Position numbers and translations under genes: made by a program. A DNA stretch of 64,000 nucleotides, from contig JASWJB010000189.1 of the NCBI GenBank assembly GCA_032433595.1, positions 21,507 through 85,506 on the forward strand, in the 5' to 3' direction. Below the pieces are notes generated by a model that was given only the letters and a program-made list of their open reading frames with translations, had not been told where the DNA came from and made no database searches. The DNA is from Conoideocrella luteorostrata. Taxonomy: Eukaryota; Ascomycota; Sordariomycetes; Hypocreales; Clavicipitaceae. Shown piece by piece: positions 1 to 11,141 of this stretch (the stretch's first letter is position 1; every line of letters begins with the position of its first letter).

Positions 1-1304
1 ACCTGGGTTGCAGAGGACCGGCGCCACCTTGGACAATCATTTGTCATGGAGCAAGCCCGGAAAATCATGGCCCCCTTCTCCGTAGATTGGAAATACATCG
101 AGTGGTTTGGACGATACCAAGTCGGCCAGCGGGTAGCCAGTCGATTCTCAGACGCCCACACCAAGGTGTTCTTGGCCGGCGACGCCAGTCACACTCATTC
201 CCCTAAAGCCGCACAGGGTATGAACACGTCCATGCACGACTCTTGGAATCTCTCATGGAAGCTGAACCTGGATCTTCGTGGACTCGCCAAACCTGTCCTC
301 CTAGAAAGCTATGAGGAAGAGAGACGTAAGATCGCCCTAGATCTGGTCAACTTTGATTACGAGCACGCCAATCAGATTGCGGGAGGTGATGCCGTCGCGC
401 TGGCCAAGAACTTCAAAGCCAACGTCCGATTCATCTCAGGAATCGGCGCCGAATACTCCCACAGCCCCATCAACCGCGCCGAGCCCACCAAGTTTGCCAT
501 CCCCACGGGCGGTGCCCGTCCCGGCTGTCTGCTTCCCCCCGCAAGAGTTACCCGATATGTCGACTCCAACCCGGTAGACATCCAGCTCGACATTCCTATG
601 CTGGGCCAGTTCCGTATATTCCTCCTCATGTGGGATGTTCAACAAGCATCACCCTTCTTGACCACGTTTTGCAGAGCCATCGCCTCCTCTTCCTGCTTTA
701 TCAGCAAACTCTCAGCTGCGGCGAACAAATCCTACGCTGAGAAGCCAAGAAAGGGCTCCGCCGAGGACGTGTACATCCGCCCAGAGCGATACACAGCCGT
801 CAGCCACTTATTTACGTTTGCCCTCATCAGTATGTTTTCCATCACTCTCATCTCCTCATCTCTGATTCTGTGTTTTGTCTCTCTCTCCTTTTCTTTTTCT
901 CTCCCTCTCCCTCTTTCTCTCTCTCTCGCTATATATATATATATATTCATACATAAACAGACCAAAAAAAAAAAAAACCGTTCGCTGACACACAACCCAA
1001 CGCAGCCACCATGCCCAAGGCGGAAATGGAAATCTCCGATCTCCCAGCCATGTTGCAAGATAGCCGCTGGACCCTGTACCTCGATAACATCCCCGAGCAG
1101 GACACCAGAGGGGCTCTCTGCACAGACAAGTGGCTGGGCACACTTGAGCCCGGAGACATTGCCATTGTCAATGTCCGACCTGACGGGTACGTGGGGTCCC
1201 TTGGACGATGGGACTCCAGCAACGACGACTCTGGGGAGAAGGCTGCCGCGTGGCTGGACGAATACTACAGCGGGTTTTTGCAGCTCCCTCCCAAGTCGGA
1301 ATAG
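1..1304 (+). CDS. FAD-dependent phenol 2-monooxygenase-like protein, 5' end outside window
   Basis: The last 375 residues of a flavoprotein aromatic hydroxylase are present; the frame is open to base 1, so the start lies upstream and the Met at 46 is internal. The FAD-binding GD motif is visible (VFLAGDASHTHSP, about bases 170-210), followed by the helix with MHDSWNLSWKLNL. Exon 1 ends at 829 and exon 2 runs 1006-1304; joining them restores the frame exactly (donor GTATGT at 830, acceptor CAG at 1003-1005). The second exon completes the thioredoxin-like C-terminal domain of the phenol hydroxylase family, with DGYVGSLGR near the end. Known members hydroxylate phenolics with NADPH and O2, and some act in secondary metabolism; the substrate here cannot be told. 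The 176-nt intron carries CT-rich and (TA)n simple repeats. Family call is firm, exact function is not. Confidence 0.9.
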
Positions 1305-1835
1305 TGGCAAGGGGGCCAACTCTAATTTTTATTTCATTCCTAGCCAGTGTGCGGGGAAGGGGGGAATACCAGGTCTTTTTTTTTTTTTTGTGTGTGTCTT
1401 TTTGGTTATAAGTCGGCATGTGATATGCATCGCTTCTCCATGGAATTTCATGTACAAAACAACATGGTGTCCCAAGTGGACACTTCTCATCAGCAAGGTT
1501 TGTGTTTGGGACATCATCGCGAGGCGTTTACTCATTAGGTAATATGACCTTACAATTTCATCATTTTTCTTTCCTTCCTACCTACCCATTGGTGCGCTAT
1601 TCTAGATCCTGTCTAGTAGTGCGATGCCAGTGCGTTTGCTCATCAATCTATGTAATTATGTGTCATGACGAATACCTAGGATGTTGTTGTACAGCTCATG
1701 TCGTTCATAATCCGCTACGTATACTGATCATATCTTAGGGGGACAAAATAACACTCTGTGTTATAAAGCCTCCATGTCATCATTTCATCTTCATTCAGTT
1801 AGTTGTATTCCATGTTCCGCAATCCACTCAACCTG
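1305..1835. other. convergent intergenic region, no gene seen
   Basis: The 530 nt between the stop codons of the monooxygenase (plus) and the F-box gene (minus) hold a T-tract at about 1377-1390 and AT-rich sequence. They probably contain the two 3' UTRs. No ORF here has family features. Confidence 0.5.
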
Positions 1836-3842
1836 TCAGAACGACAAGATGGTCACGTCACCGTTCCTATTCTCCCAAACCAACCACCTCTCGTCACCAC
1901 ACATGTACCCCTTCCCCATCATGTCATCCCACAGCGAGTCCTTGAAATGGAGCTCTTTGCCATAGGGGCCGCCCAGGCTCCTCGTCCTCCTTCGTCTCCG
2001 TTTCGTCTTTGCGCTGTCCAGCGGTCTCGGGAGCGTACGATGCGACGGCTGCCCAGGTTCTCTTTCACTGCTGCTGCCGCCGCTGCTACTGCTACTGTCG
2101 TCCACAAGAGCTACATCGACGCCCTTAACACATAGCTGCGGCTTCGTGTGCACCGACAGCAACTCCATCATGAAGCAGCGTCTTGCGCTGAAGCGCACGC
2201 CAGCTTCTGCATCATAGACCGCCGACAGGGTCAGGAAGGGGAAATCATCGTGCCGCCAGCATGGGGCTCTGCCTGGCCATGTCTCCATCTCAATCGAGGT
2301 TTGTATCAGGTTGAAGGCGATTCGGTCCCTCTTATGGATTTTACGCGGCCCTATCCTACAAAATTGCAAGCGATTGCTTCCTCCACATTCATCGGCCCAT
2401 ACAGGCCCATCGCTCAAGAGCGGCATGCCGGTAGATAGTACGTGGTGCTGCCTGGGTGTGTGTTCAGAACTGTGCGGGCCAGCAGACCAATGATGCTCTT
2501 CCTCATGGAAGAATACATGACCACATGCGGACTGCGTGGCCGCATCCCATGTATCGTCGTCCAGGGCCAATGCTCGTAAGCAAGGGGAATTGCGCCGCAG
2601 AATCCCCCGGTTCGACAGCTCCTGATTAACCAAGCGTTGTATGATTCGCGGCCCAGGTGCTGGTGCTGGTGCTGCCGCTGCCGCTGCCGGATCAGGCGCA
2701 GTTGTGCCTGAAGGGTCTAGGGAGGGCCGATATGCTAATGGATCACCAATCTCCCAAATGATGAGTTGTTGGAGAGGGCCGTGTTCGGCCCAGGGAGATC
2801 GGGTAGGCTGCCATATGTACACTGCGTAATGGGTGCGGTTGTGTGTGGAAAAGAAGCGGTCGCGGTGGCTGAGCGGAAGGCCGACAGAGTGCATTTTCCA
2901 CTCGGAGCGGAACGTCACACTCCACGAGCTCGTTTGTCTTCGGCCGTGGTCACTTCGTGCGGGCATGATGCCGGCCCAAGAACAGCCGGGAGGGGTTCTG
3001 CAAACATCATAAGCAGTGATGAAATGGCGATGCGCCGTTTCCCGCTCATTCAATGAGAGATAGCCCCGCTCCTCGCACCATTCGAATATCAAGATGCCAT
3101 GACTGAGACGTATCCTCCGTATCACTTTCCCCACCGTTTCGAACGGCACCGTGAATTCCATGCCGGTACCAGAATCCCTGAGACGATAGACAAGCCGAGA
3201 ATTGCCATCATCCTCGGCAGGGTAGACGAGCACTCCCTGTGCAGGTGAATACGTCCAGACCGGATCCCAGTAATGAAACATCGAGGTGCTCTGGTTCATT
3301 CTCAGGAATTTATTCCAGGGCGTAACCCCCCTCAAAGCCGGACTGTTGAATACCTTGACCTCCTCTTTTCTCCACGGCGTGGCACTCTCCAAGTGGACAT
3401 AGCGTCGAGCCAAGACTGCAAACACGGCAGCCCAGTCAACAGCGTCCAAGGCGTCGTTGTCTTCATTTTGTATATATCTACGGAGTGTGCGGCCTTCCAA
3501 AGACCGCGGGTAATGAAGCGAAATGAGGCTAATGGAAAGCTCGCTGCCATTGAGGACCTTGCTGATGTCCGTGGAGATACGTTTGCAGATAAGAACATCG
3601 GTGACGGACAGGTAGGACACAATCTCAGAGAAGACGGTGTAAGGGAGGTTGGTCAAGGGCATGTCTAAGCTGGAGCTGGAGCTGGAGCGGGATGACAGAG
3701 GGTGAAATAGGTTGTCTTGGGGTCGGGATGGCGGTTTGGAAGGCTTGGAGGATAAAATAAGCTGATCTTGCTGGTGATGTTTGGCGTGCCTTTTGAACTT
3801 GCAGTAGAGGCGCCGACTCGGGACGGTGATCCAAGATGCCAT
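1836..3842 (-). CDS. F-box domain protein
   Basis: Single-exon ORF of 668 residues. An F-box starts near residue 61 (MPLTNLPYTVFSEIVSYLS, then DVLICKRIS). Its N-terminal neighbour is a low-complexity Ser/Pro-rich stretch ending in a run of Ser, so translation might instead begin at the F-box Met near 3664. The middle has aromatic, beta-rich sequence typical of fungal F-box proteins whose substrate-binding half is not a classical WD40 or LRR. Residues about 385-400 hold an Ala/Pro run. A basic stretch (KTKRRRRRT) near the C-terminus could be a nuclear signal. F-box proteins recruit substrates to SCF ubiquitin ligases through Skp1; the target here is unknown. It is convergent with the monooxygenase and has about 2.3 kb upstream before the next gene. 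Confidence 0.85.
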   Translation of the reverse strand: MASWITVPSRRLYCKFKRHAKHHQQDQLILSSKPSKPPSRPQDNLFHPLSSRSSSSSSLDMPLTNLPYTVFSEIVSYLSVTDVLICKRISTDISKVLNGSELSISLISLHYPRSLEGRTLRRYIQNEDNDALDAVDWAAVFAVLARRYVHLESATPWRKEEVKVFNSPALRGVTPWNKFLRMNQSTSMFHYWDPVWTYSPAQGVLVYPAEDDGNSRLVYRLRDSGTGMEFTVPFETVGKVIRRIRLSHGILIFEWCEERGYLSLNERETAHRHFITAYDVCRTPPGCSWAGIMPARSDHGRRQTSSWSVTFRSEWKMHSVGLPLSHRDRFFSTHNRTHYAVYIWQPTRSPWAEHGPLQQLIIWEIGDPLAYRPSLDPSGTTAPDPAAAAAAPAPAPGPRIIQRLVNQELSNRGILRRNSPCLRALALDDDTWDAATQSACGHVFFHEEEHHWSAGPHSSEHTPRQHHVLSTGMPLLSDGPVWADECGGSNRLQFCRIGPRKIHKRDRIAFNLIQTSIEMETWPGRAPCWRHDDFPFLTLSAVYDAEAGVRFSARRCFMMELLSVHTKPQLCVKGVDVALVDDSSSSSGGSSSEREPGQPSHRTLPRPLDSAKTKRRRRRTRSLGGPYGKELHFKDSLWDDMMGKGYMCGDERWLVWENRNGDVTILSF

Positions 3843-3945
3843 CTGTGGCTGTCAGCACCTGAAATACGGAGTGCTTGCTCGGCATGGAACATCCATCCAC
3901 AAGCGGTGGTGAGAGTGTTGTACTTGTGTCTTTGCGTCCTTGTGT

Positions 3946-3975
3946 ACTTGAGAACTTGAGAACTTGAGAACTTGG
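3946..3975. repeat. 8-bp tandem repeat, unit ACTTGAGA
   Basis: Three full units plus a partial fourth lie about 100 nt upstream of the F-box start codon at 3842. The array is a slippage-type simple repeat in a probable promoter or leader; no function can be read from it. Confidence 0.8.
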
Positions 3976-4149
3976 CCCCAAAGTAACTGCCTAGCTACTT
4001 GTGTACATGTGGAATACTGCTCTGCAATGCCTCTTATAGATAATGTTGAGGTCCCCCACTGCAATCATTCCGTTCTGTTGCACCAGTGAGTGAGTGCCAT
4101 GGGCATCAGTGGCTCGCTAGAAATTGTACTATAGAAAACAAAAACAAAA

Positions 4150-4212
4150 AAAGTAGAAATAAAAAGTAGAAATAAAGGTAGAAATAAAGGTAGAAATAGG
4201 AGTAGACATAGA
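4150..4212. repeat. 12-bp tandem repeat, unit near GTAGAAATAAAG
   Basis: Four to five imperfect units of a purine-rich 12-mer (GTAGAAATA with variable ends) follow each other directly. Flanking sequence on both sides is also A/G-rich. Non-coding by context. Confidence 0.75.
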
Positions 4213-4566
4213 ACAAGCAAGGAGAGAGAGATGGAGAAAGGGAAACGCAATTTTGAGCTTGAATTTGAGTTTCCGGCAAGGCTGATAGCAGAAACAAAAG
4301 TTCCAGAGTGCAATCAGAAAGCCGCCCGCCCAACCAAAGCACACATCAGAGCATCATCACCGCGCCATCTGCTACACGAACGCACGAGGCACCAACCAGA
4401 GCCCATCTCCGCACTCCAACACACCCACGCTTCCCCATACCAGGCGCCTGCAGCCACCGCACAGCTTATCACCCGTCCATCCTACATCGCAGCAGCCTAT
4501 CACGGCGCCGAAACACCACCGACCTCCATCACATTTATTTCCGCTCTTACCAGATGCACATGTGCA

Positions 4567-4639
4567 TACTCCGTAGTCTGGTCGCAGCACCCGGCTGCTC
4601 CGTGCCGGCTCGGCACTTACTTAGCTATTGTACTCCGTA
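4567..4639. repeat. two copies of the dispersed TACTCCGTA motif
   Basis: Exact 9-mers at 4567-4575 and 4631-4639, 64 nt apart and in the same orientation. They belong to the dispersed intergenic family described in the findings. Confidence 0.8.
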
Positions 4640-6168
4640 CACAAACGAAAAGGAAAGCGAAAATGGACGGAAGGGGCGTCCTCGGATGGCAAGATAATGC
4701 CCACGAGCAAGTTCAAGGTCGGCGACGCTGGCTCGATTGGTTAGTTACTCTACAACGCAAAACAGATGCAACATATGCGCGCCATGGGTGGCTCGGACCG
4801 ACATCCGACCTTGTTTTCGGCGTTCAGCTTCGATGTCAAACGCTGGTGGAGGCCTATTTATGCCACACGCCTCGCGTCAAGAGGAAAGGTTTCGACTATA
4901 GCAGTACAAACTGAGAGCAGCTTCTTCGCTTATTTTCTTTTTCGTACTCCAGCGTATATGAATTTCCTTTGCGTCCAACACAGGTGGTCTGAACCGTCAG
5001 CTGCATTGCATGTATTGATTGTTAGTTAATCCAGCATTCTCCATGCCGAAAGTCGCCTGTCAATAAAGAACACCTAATAACCCATCCACATTATCGACAG
5101 CCCTTCCAACCAGCCAATCAATCAGTCAAAGAAACCTTTTACCGCTCCTTCACACTCTGGCGAATCAAAAACTCGCAATGTAGAACATGTCTTGGAGCCA
5201 GGCGCAGCCATGTGTAACTTCAAATGCATCTCAACCAGGTTCCCCTCCTCCATGGCTTCACGTACCGTCAGTCCCGCGTTTGGAGCTATTATCTTTTTGG
5301 GGGGGGGAGGTGGGGGGTTCCTTCTCTTTTATACAAAGTAAAGATCGTTGAGGCTGTCGACAGGGGCCCGGAGTGCTCTACCGTGGGTGCTTCTGCCACG
5401 AAAAGAAATTGGTTTGCCTCCTGCCATGCTGCGACTCAGCCCAGGTTCCCTTATCCGAGACATGACTTGATCCTAGTCGTGGCATGGGCGTAAAAGTACA
5501 TGCATGGCATGGTGGCGAGCAGGCGGTGCCACAGTTCGTTACGACAATAACGACTTTCTCGTCTTGATTCGCGTTGCTTTTAGTCAGACACGAATATGTT
5601 CTCGCCATACATAACTGCACCACTGTTCACAAGTTGAGTCTCCCATTAGTCGCCGTTGCGGTTGCTGCTACTCAAAACACATAAGATATTAGCATTAGCT
5701 TCAGCATCCCGAATAGCTTTGAAATGGTCTGCGTTTCTGGGACATGAAAGCGGTTGACTAAAAGAACTTAAAAACCAAAAGCAAACACACTCCAAGTCGT
5801 CCAATCATTGATAGACTACTTCTCATGAACATAGATGTATGGCCCCAGACTGGATCCTAATCACACACATTATCTCTGCACATCAAATGAAACTACGACT
5901 ACGTATAGCAGTGCGTTCACATGATACCTTACACTTTCTTATATAGCATACACGACACAGATCTAAGCAGCAAAGGCTGCCCTAGCAGACATCACGTCGC
6001 TGTTAATTGACGGCTCTTAGCATTTGGTTCTGTAAGACATTCAATATTTGACACCACAGTCAATCTCCTATCAATCCCCAGGATGTTCAAACATTGACAC
6101 CCTCTGCATAATTTTTGTTCTTTGCCCCTTCGACTTTCCAAACTTTCGGTCTCCGTCATCGACTCGTT

Positions 6169-7973
6169 TTATTGCAGGGTAGGCATATGGACGGACGCCT
6201 TCTTGGCCACGGCATCCTGGCTCTGCCAAAGAGCAGTAACCGTCTTCAATTGCGTGTAGAAGTTGATTCCAGGTTTGCCATAGAAAGTGTTGGCACCACC
6301 ACCAGCAATGCTCTTCTTGTTGCCGGTGAAGGAGAACATGGGCAACGGCACAGGGATTGGGACATTAATACCAACCTGGCCGGACTCAATGTTGCGGCGG
6401 AATGCTTCGGCCGTGGGGCCGGAGCGGGTGAAGATGGCGACTCCGTTACCGTACTCGTTGTTATTGATCAGCTCAATGGCTTCGTCAATGGTTTCGACGT
6501 TCAGACAGACCAAGACGGGACCAAAAATCTCCTGCTTGTAGCACGTCATGTCGGGGGTGACGTTGGAGATAATGGTAGGGCCAATGAAGTTCCCGTTGGG
6601 GTACTTTGAGTTCTTGTAGTTGCGGCCATCGAGGAGAATAGTGGCACCTTCCTTCTCAGCGCTGTCGATGAGGCTGATGATGCGTTCCTTGCTCTGGGGA
6701 GAAATAACGGGACCAAGGTCGGCACCTTCTTCAAAACCACCGGCAACTTTGAGCTTCTTGGCGCTCTCAGCAACCTCAGAGAGCCACTCCTTGGTCTCAC
6801 CAACCATGACAAGCGTGCTCAGAGCCATGCAGCGCTGGCCAGCGGCGCCAAAGGCAGCACCGACGACACTGTTGATAAAATGGTTCTTGTTGCAGTCTGG
6901 CAGAACAGCAGCGTGGTTTTTGGCTCCCAAATTGGCCTGTACACGCTTGCCATTGGCAGAACCGCGGCTGAAGATGTACTCACCAGCCTTGTTGCCACCA
7001 ACGAAGCTGATAGCCTTGATGGCGGGTTCGTCAAGGATGAAATCGACAGTCTTGTGAGCGCCGTGAATGACGTTGACAACACCTTCAGGGAAGCCAGCCT
7101 TTTGTACAAGCTCAGCCAGGATCATGGCAGCACCGGGATCACGCTCGGAAGGCTTCAGGATCAATGTGTTACCAGTAATGGTTGCAATAGGAATACACCA
7201 AAGAGGAATCATAGCGGGGAAGTCTGCACAGCGTGTTAGCTCGGAAATCACCAATGCATCCAAAAATGAGGGCTGGCTAATCTCTAGAGGCACTCACTAA
7301 AGGGGCAGATGGCAGCCGTTACACCCAATGGCTCACGGTAAGTTCGAGTCTCCATATCCTTGGCCACTTCGAGAACCTCGCCCTTGAGCAGCTCAGGAGC
7401 AGCAATGGCAGCCTCAGCAACCTGCAGGCCTCGCAAAACATCGCCCTTGGCGTCAGCAAAAGTCTTGCCCTGCTCCAGAGTAATACTAGCGGCCAGTCTA
7501 TCCCAGTTCTCTCGGATGAGTTGGACAAAGCGGAACATGATCTGCTGACGAGCCAAGACAGTGGTGTGCTTCCAGGACAGGAAAGCCTTCTCGGCAGAGG
7601 CAACAGCAGACTTCATCTCCTCTTCTGTCATCTGAGGTACACGAGTAACGAGGTTGTTCGTAGCGGGGTCTGGCAAATCGATAAACTTGTCCGTTTTGGA
7701 GTTGACGAACTTGTTGTCAATGAAGTACGGCGTGTCCTCGACTGTCTGGAACTTCTCGTGCGTCGTTGGGTAGCTCGTAGCCGTAGAGGCTAGAGCCGCA
7801 ATGGGCTTGAGCTGCTGAGCCGTGGCATGTATCCTTCTGGCGGCCACAGCCGACGAAGATGACGAACCGTTAGGAGACATCTTGGAAGCGGCGACTGTAG
7901 ATCGAGGAGCGGCCGAGGTGATTGGAGACCGGGTTGCGCTGGCTGAGACGCTGCGGGAAATGAGCCGCCGCAT
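6169..7973 (-). CDS. methylmalonate-semialdehyde dehydrogenase (acylating), mitochondrial
   Basis: Two exons, 7973-7298 and 7223-6169, separated by a 74-nt intron (donor GTGAGT, acceptor CAG). The join restores [13 protein letters not shown], an ALDH6-family signature, and gives 576 residues. The start at 7973 gives an Arg/Ser/Ala-rich N-terminus without acidic residues in its first half, as expected for mitochondrial import. The catalytic Cys sits in GQRCMALS near residue 357. At the place where hydrolytic aldehyde dehydrogenases have ELGGK, this protein has NLGAKNH; loss of that Glu is typical of the CoA-acylating subfamily. Known enzymes oxidise malonate and methylmalonate semialdehyde to acetyl- or propionyl-CoA in valine, beta-alanine and inositol catabolism. 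The protein ends soon after the conserved [17 protein letters not shown] segment. Confidence 0.95.
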
Positions 7974-9141
7974 AGTTACCAAACAAGGGAAATATGAATT
8001 AGACACTGCTGGTGAAATGCAGCAGGCTAGATTCTCAACGTACTGGACAGAGGGTTGGCAGAGTTCCAACAAACAAAAGTCTCTCGGGAAGAGACGTTCT
8101 CGTCCGCCTTCTTAAGACAGCGGTTATGTGCGGATGTGGAGGGTGGGGGGGATTGAGCCTATGCCGGGGAAGGTGGGACTGGAGCAGGTGCTGGAGCGGT
8201 TGTGGTGGTGGTGGATTGAGACCTCAGTAGGACCTGAGACCAGAGACTTCAACGTTTCGGATTGGACCTGCGACCAAGAATTGTACAATATAGTTACGTA
8301 CGTACTGTAACTACCTAACTACCGACCAGGATTGTTTTATTATCTTACTTTTCACACCAGCAGATGGTAACCCCCCAACATGTCTAAACCATCATGTGGC
8401 GGCGGCTCGGAGGGCGTTCAACGCATTTATTATTAGTGATGGCAATTGACACTTTGAAGGCACAGAACTCCGTACACTACGCAGTAACCTACATGCACGG
8501 CCATCCATTGAGCCGTGCCGCCGCATTCCGTAATAGCCGACTGCTTCCCGAGCCGCGGCCGCCGACTGCGGAGCCAATCTATTGTCTAATCTAGAAGTCA
8601 CGATAAGGACGCAACTTGTGTCTCTTCTCCGTATGCTGCTGAATGTCATTATTTCAACCCCACTGTCATTTTTCTTATCTTTTCAGGATTACCCCCAAAC
8701 TCTACTGTCTGGGCTAGGACTACTTCGTGCTTTCACTTTGAATGACAATGAACTGGCTGAGCAATTATTGGTTTGAACTTTAAAATCAATTCCGTGCTGC
8801 CTATTTTGTTGTACATGGCAGGGTTCGTTCAAGGCCAGAAACGCCCCCATATAAATACTGGCGCGCCATGTTCTCAAACCCGTCAACCGCTCGCGAGTTT
8901 CGTAGGAAGATACAACGAAAAGCGAGCCCCGACGAAATATATGAGCACAACATTCAATAGCAATTAATCAGTTTCCGTTGCTGAACCACCTTGTTCCATC
9001 TCCTCGCAAATTTCCCCAACATCTCAAAAGTTGTACGTCCCTGGCACTTGATGACAGACGCTCTAGATTCGTTTTGTCCACATCTTTTTCGTCCACCTCC
9101 GGCCGCTCTTCCCTCGGCCATAATTTTCCCCACAAAGCCAC
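7974..9141. other. intergenic region between dehydrogenase and calnexin genes
   Basis: Promoter side of the dehydrogenase gene and 3' side of the calnexin gene. It holds a G-rich patch near 8140-8215 and a near-copy of the dispersed motif (ACTCCGTAC, 8467-8475). Short ORFs here show no family features. Confidence 0.45.
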
Positions 9142-11141
9142 TTAGGACTGGCTACGTGTAGTTCGCTTGCTAGCCTCAGTCTTGGCCTTCTCAACACCGG
9201 TAGCAGTAGCATCGGCAACCTTGTCCTTGATTTCCGTGGCCTTGTCCTTGGCGGCAGCGGCAGTCTCCTTGACGGCAGGCGAAGATCCACCCAGTCCGAC
9301 GAGGCCAAGAATGACAGCAACCAGCGTCACAGCAATGGCAGCGAAACCACCTGCAACCTCAGGGACAAACTTGATGGCTTCGATAGGGTCGTTCTTAGCA
9401 ATAGTAAGGAAGAGATCGGTCTTCTCCTTGATGTAGTGGACCGGGTCGTCGAGGAACTTGAGGTCAGACGGAGACTTGGGCTTATCCTCTTCCTTGGGCT
9501 TATCGGCCTCAGACAGAGCCTGCTCAACCGGGTGCTTAAGCTTGAACGACTCGGCAGCCAGCTTCTCGGCATCCTCAACAGAGTGTCCAATGTAGATGTT
9601 GTCGAAAAGGATATCACTCTGCATGGTCCAGATCTCGAAACCAATCTAGATAAAAGTCGTAAGTCAACCTTGAAGGTCTCTTTGAAGAATACACGTGTAC
9701 TTACAGCGCCCATGGGCTCAAAGTTGGAGGGAGTCTTGTCCTCGAAGAAGGCAGGGTTCTTAATCTTGCGGGGAGCCCAAGGTCCCTTGTAGGCCGGGTT
9801 GTCAATGAAGGGAGCGGTCCACTTGCCCTTGTACTCGGGGTTCTTCTTCATGGGCTTAGTCCAAGTGCCACAGCCAGAGACATCAGCACACTTAGGGTTG
9901 GGAACGGTAGGAGCGATCCAATCGCCATCCTCCTCATCATCCCAATCTTCAGGCTTCTGGGCCTCGGGGTCGGGGATAGTAGTGAGCTCATTCTCGAGCC
10001 AGTCCTCGGGCATGGTAGCCTCTTCATCAACAACCTCGAAAGGCGCGTCCTCATCCCAGTCCTCGGGCTTCTTGGCCTCGGGGTCTGCGATACGGGCCTC
10101 ATCGACCCAAGTGTCGGGCTTAGAGTCCTTGGGGTCGTCAATCTCGGCGGGTGGGTTAACGGCAGGAGTGAAGTCCTCGAGAAGAGAGCCAGATTTGACC
10201 TCTTCACCGTTCTGCTTGATAGCGTAGGTGTTGTTGGGATGCACAATCAAAGTGTACAACTCGGTGGTCTTGAGGATCTTGGCGGTAGGTGGGGAAGACA
10301 GGTGCTTCTCCTCGTACTCGCCAGACTTGGGGTTCTTATGGTTGAAAATGAAGTGAACCTTGTTGGTGTGGCCGCACTTGTCGGGACCGAACATGATGAC
10401 ATAGGGAGTAGTGTTGCTGAATTCCTCCTGGTGAAGAGCCTTGTTGTCACGCAGGAGTTTCATGTAAGCACCACCGCACTCCAGTCCCTCTAGATAAATG
10501 AATTAGTACTCATACCAAACACAAATGGGAAATGCATAATCCGGTGACAGAAATCTTACTCTGAAGCTTAACCTCGTACTGGACGACAAGAGTCTTGCCC
10601 TTGTTGTCAATCTTCTTAGGGAACTTGGCCGAGATGGCATGGTGAGCGGCAGGGTTTTTGACGACAAGACCCTTATCACCAGCCATGCCCTTGTATTGGT
10701 AGGGCTCCTCAACGGACCACTCGCCAACAAAGGCCCATTCCTCCTCGTCCTTGCCGGAGCCCTTCATGTCCTTCTTGGCATGAGAAGGCTTCCATCGCTT
10801 GTCCCAGTCATCGGTGAACTGCTCCAGGAAGGGAGCTTTCAGGGTGGTGGGCTAGCAAACCAATCAGTTAGCTTGTGAGGGCTAAATGAGCTCAACCGGG
10901 CAGCTCGACAGAATAGCCAGCCAGGTTTAGGCTTGAATGTGTGCCGAGATTGCTGTGCAGCTGGCAACTATGGCTCCGTCTGAGAGCGGAGCGATGAAGT
11001 ATGAGGGGGGGTAACATCATCAATACTCACAGTGAAAGTAGGAAGGTCGGGGACAACAGGTGATTCCTCAGCCTTGTCGGCGTGAGCAGTACCAGCCAAA
11101 AAGGCGGCAGACACGGCGGCGGCAGCAGCGTTGAACTTCAT
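9142..11141 (-). CDS. calnexin, ER membrane chaperone
   Basis: Four exons: 11141-11031, 10851-10560, 10489-9705, 9645-9142, giving 563 residues; all three joins keep the frame. Residues 1-20 are a signal peptide ending in AHA. The globular lectin domain contains [11 protein letters not shown] across the second join and GPDKCG. The P-domain has four motif-1 repeats (for example [15 protein letters not shown]) followed by four motif-2 repeats (for example [15 protein letters not shown]), the arrangement of calnexin proper. A single membrane span (about [20 protein letters not shown]) is followed by a Lys/Ala/Thr-rich cytosolic tail. Calnexin binds monoglucosylated N-glycans on folding glycoproteins in the ER. 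Intron 1 (179 nt) lies just after the signal-peptide region. The window also encodes OST1, which acts earlier in the same N-glycan pathway. Confidence 0.97.

Larger units (their letters stand above)
3843..6168. other. 2.3 kb intergenic region, no gene called
   Basis: Upstream of the F-box gene and downstream of the dehydrogenase gene. It holds two short tandem repeats (listed separately), two copies of the TACTCCGTA motif, and a G-run near 5300-5320. A 227-codon plus-strand ORF at 4231-4914 starts at the edge of the purine-rich repeat, crosses both motif copies and has no recognisable domain, so I do not call it. A small unrecognised transcript cannot be excluded. Confidence 0.4.

Noticed and set aside
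732..1319. 195-codon minus-strand ORF
   Set aside because: Crosses the monooxygenase intron and its CT/TA repeat; antisense shadow.
4231..4914. 227-codon plus-strand ORF
   Set aside because: Starts in a purine repeat, contains two copies of the non-coding motif and has no domain.
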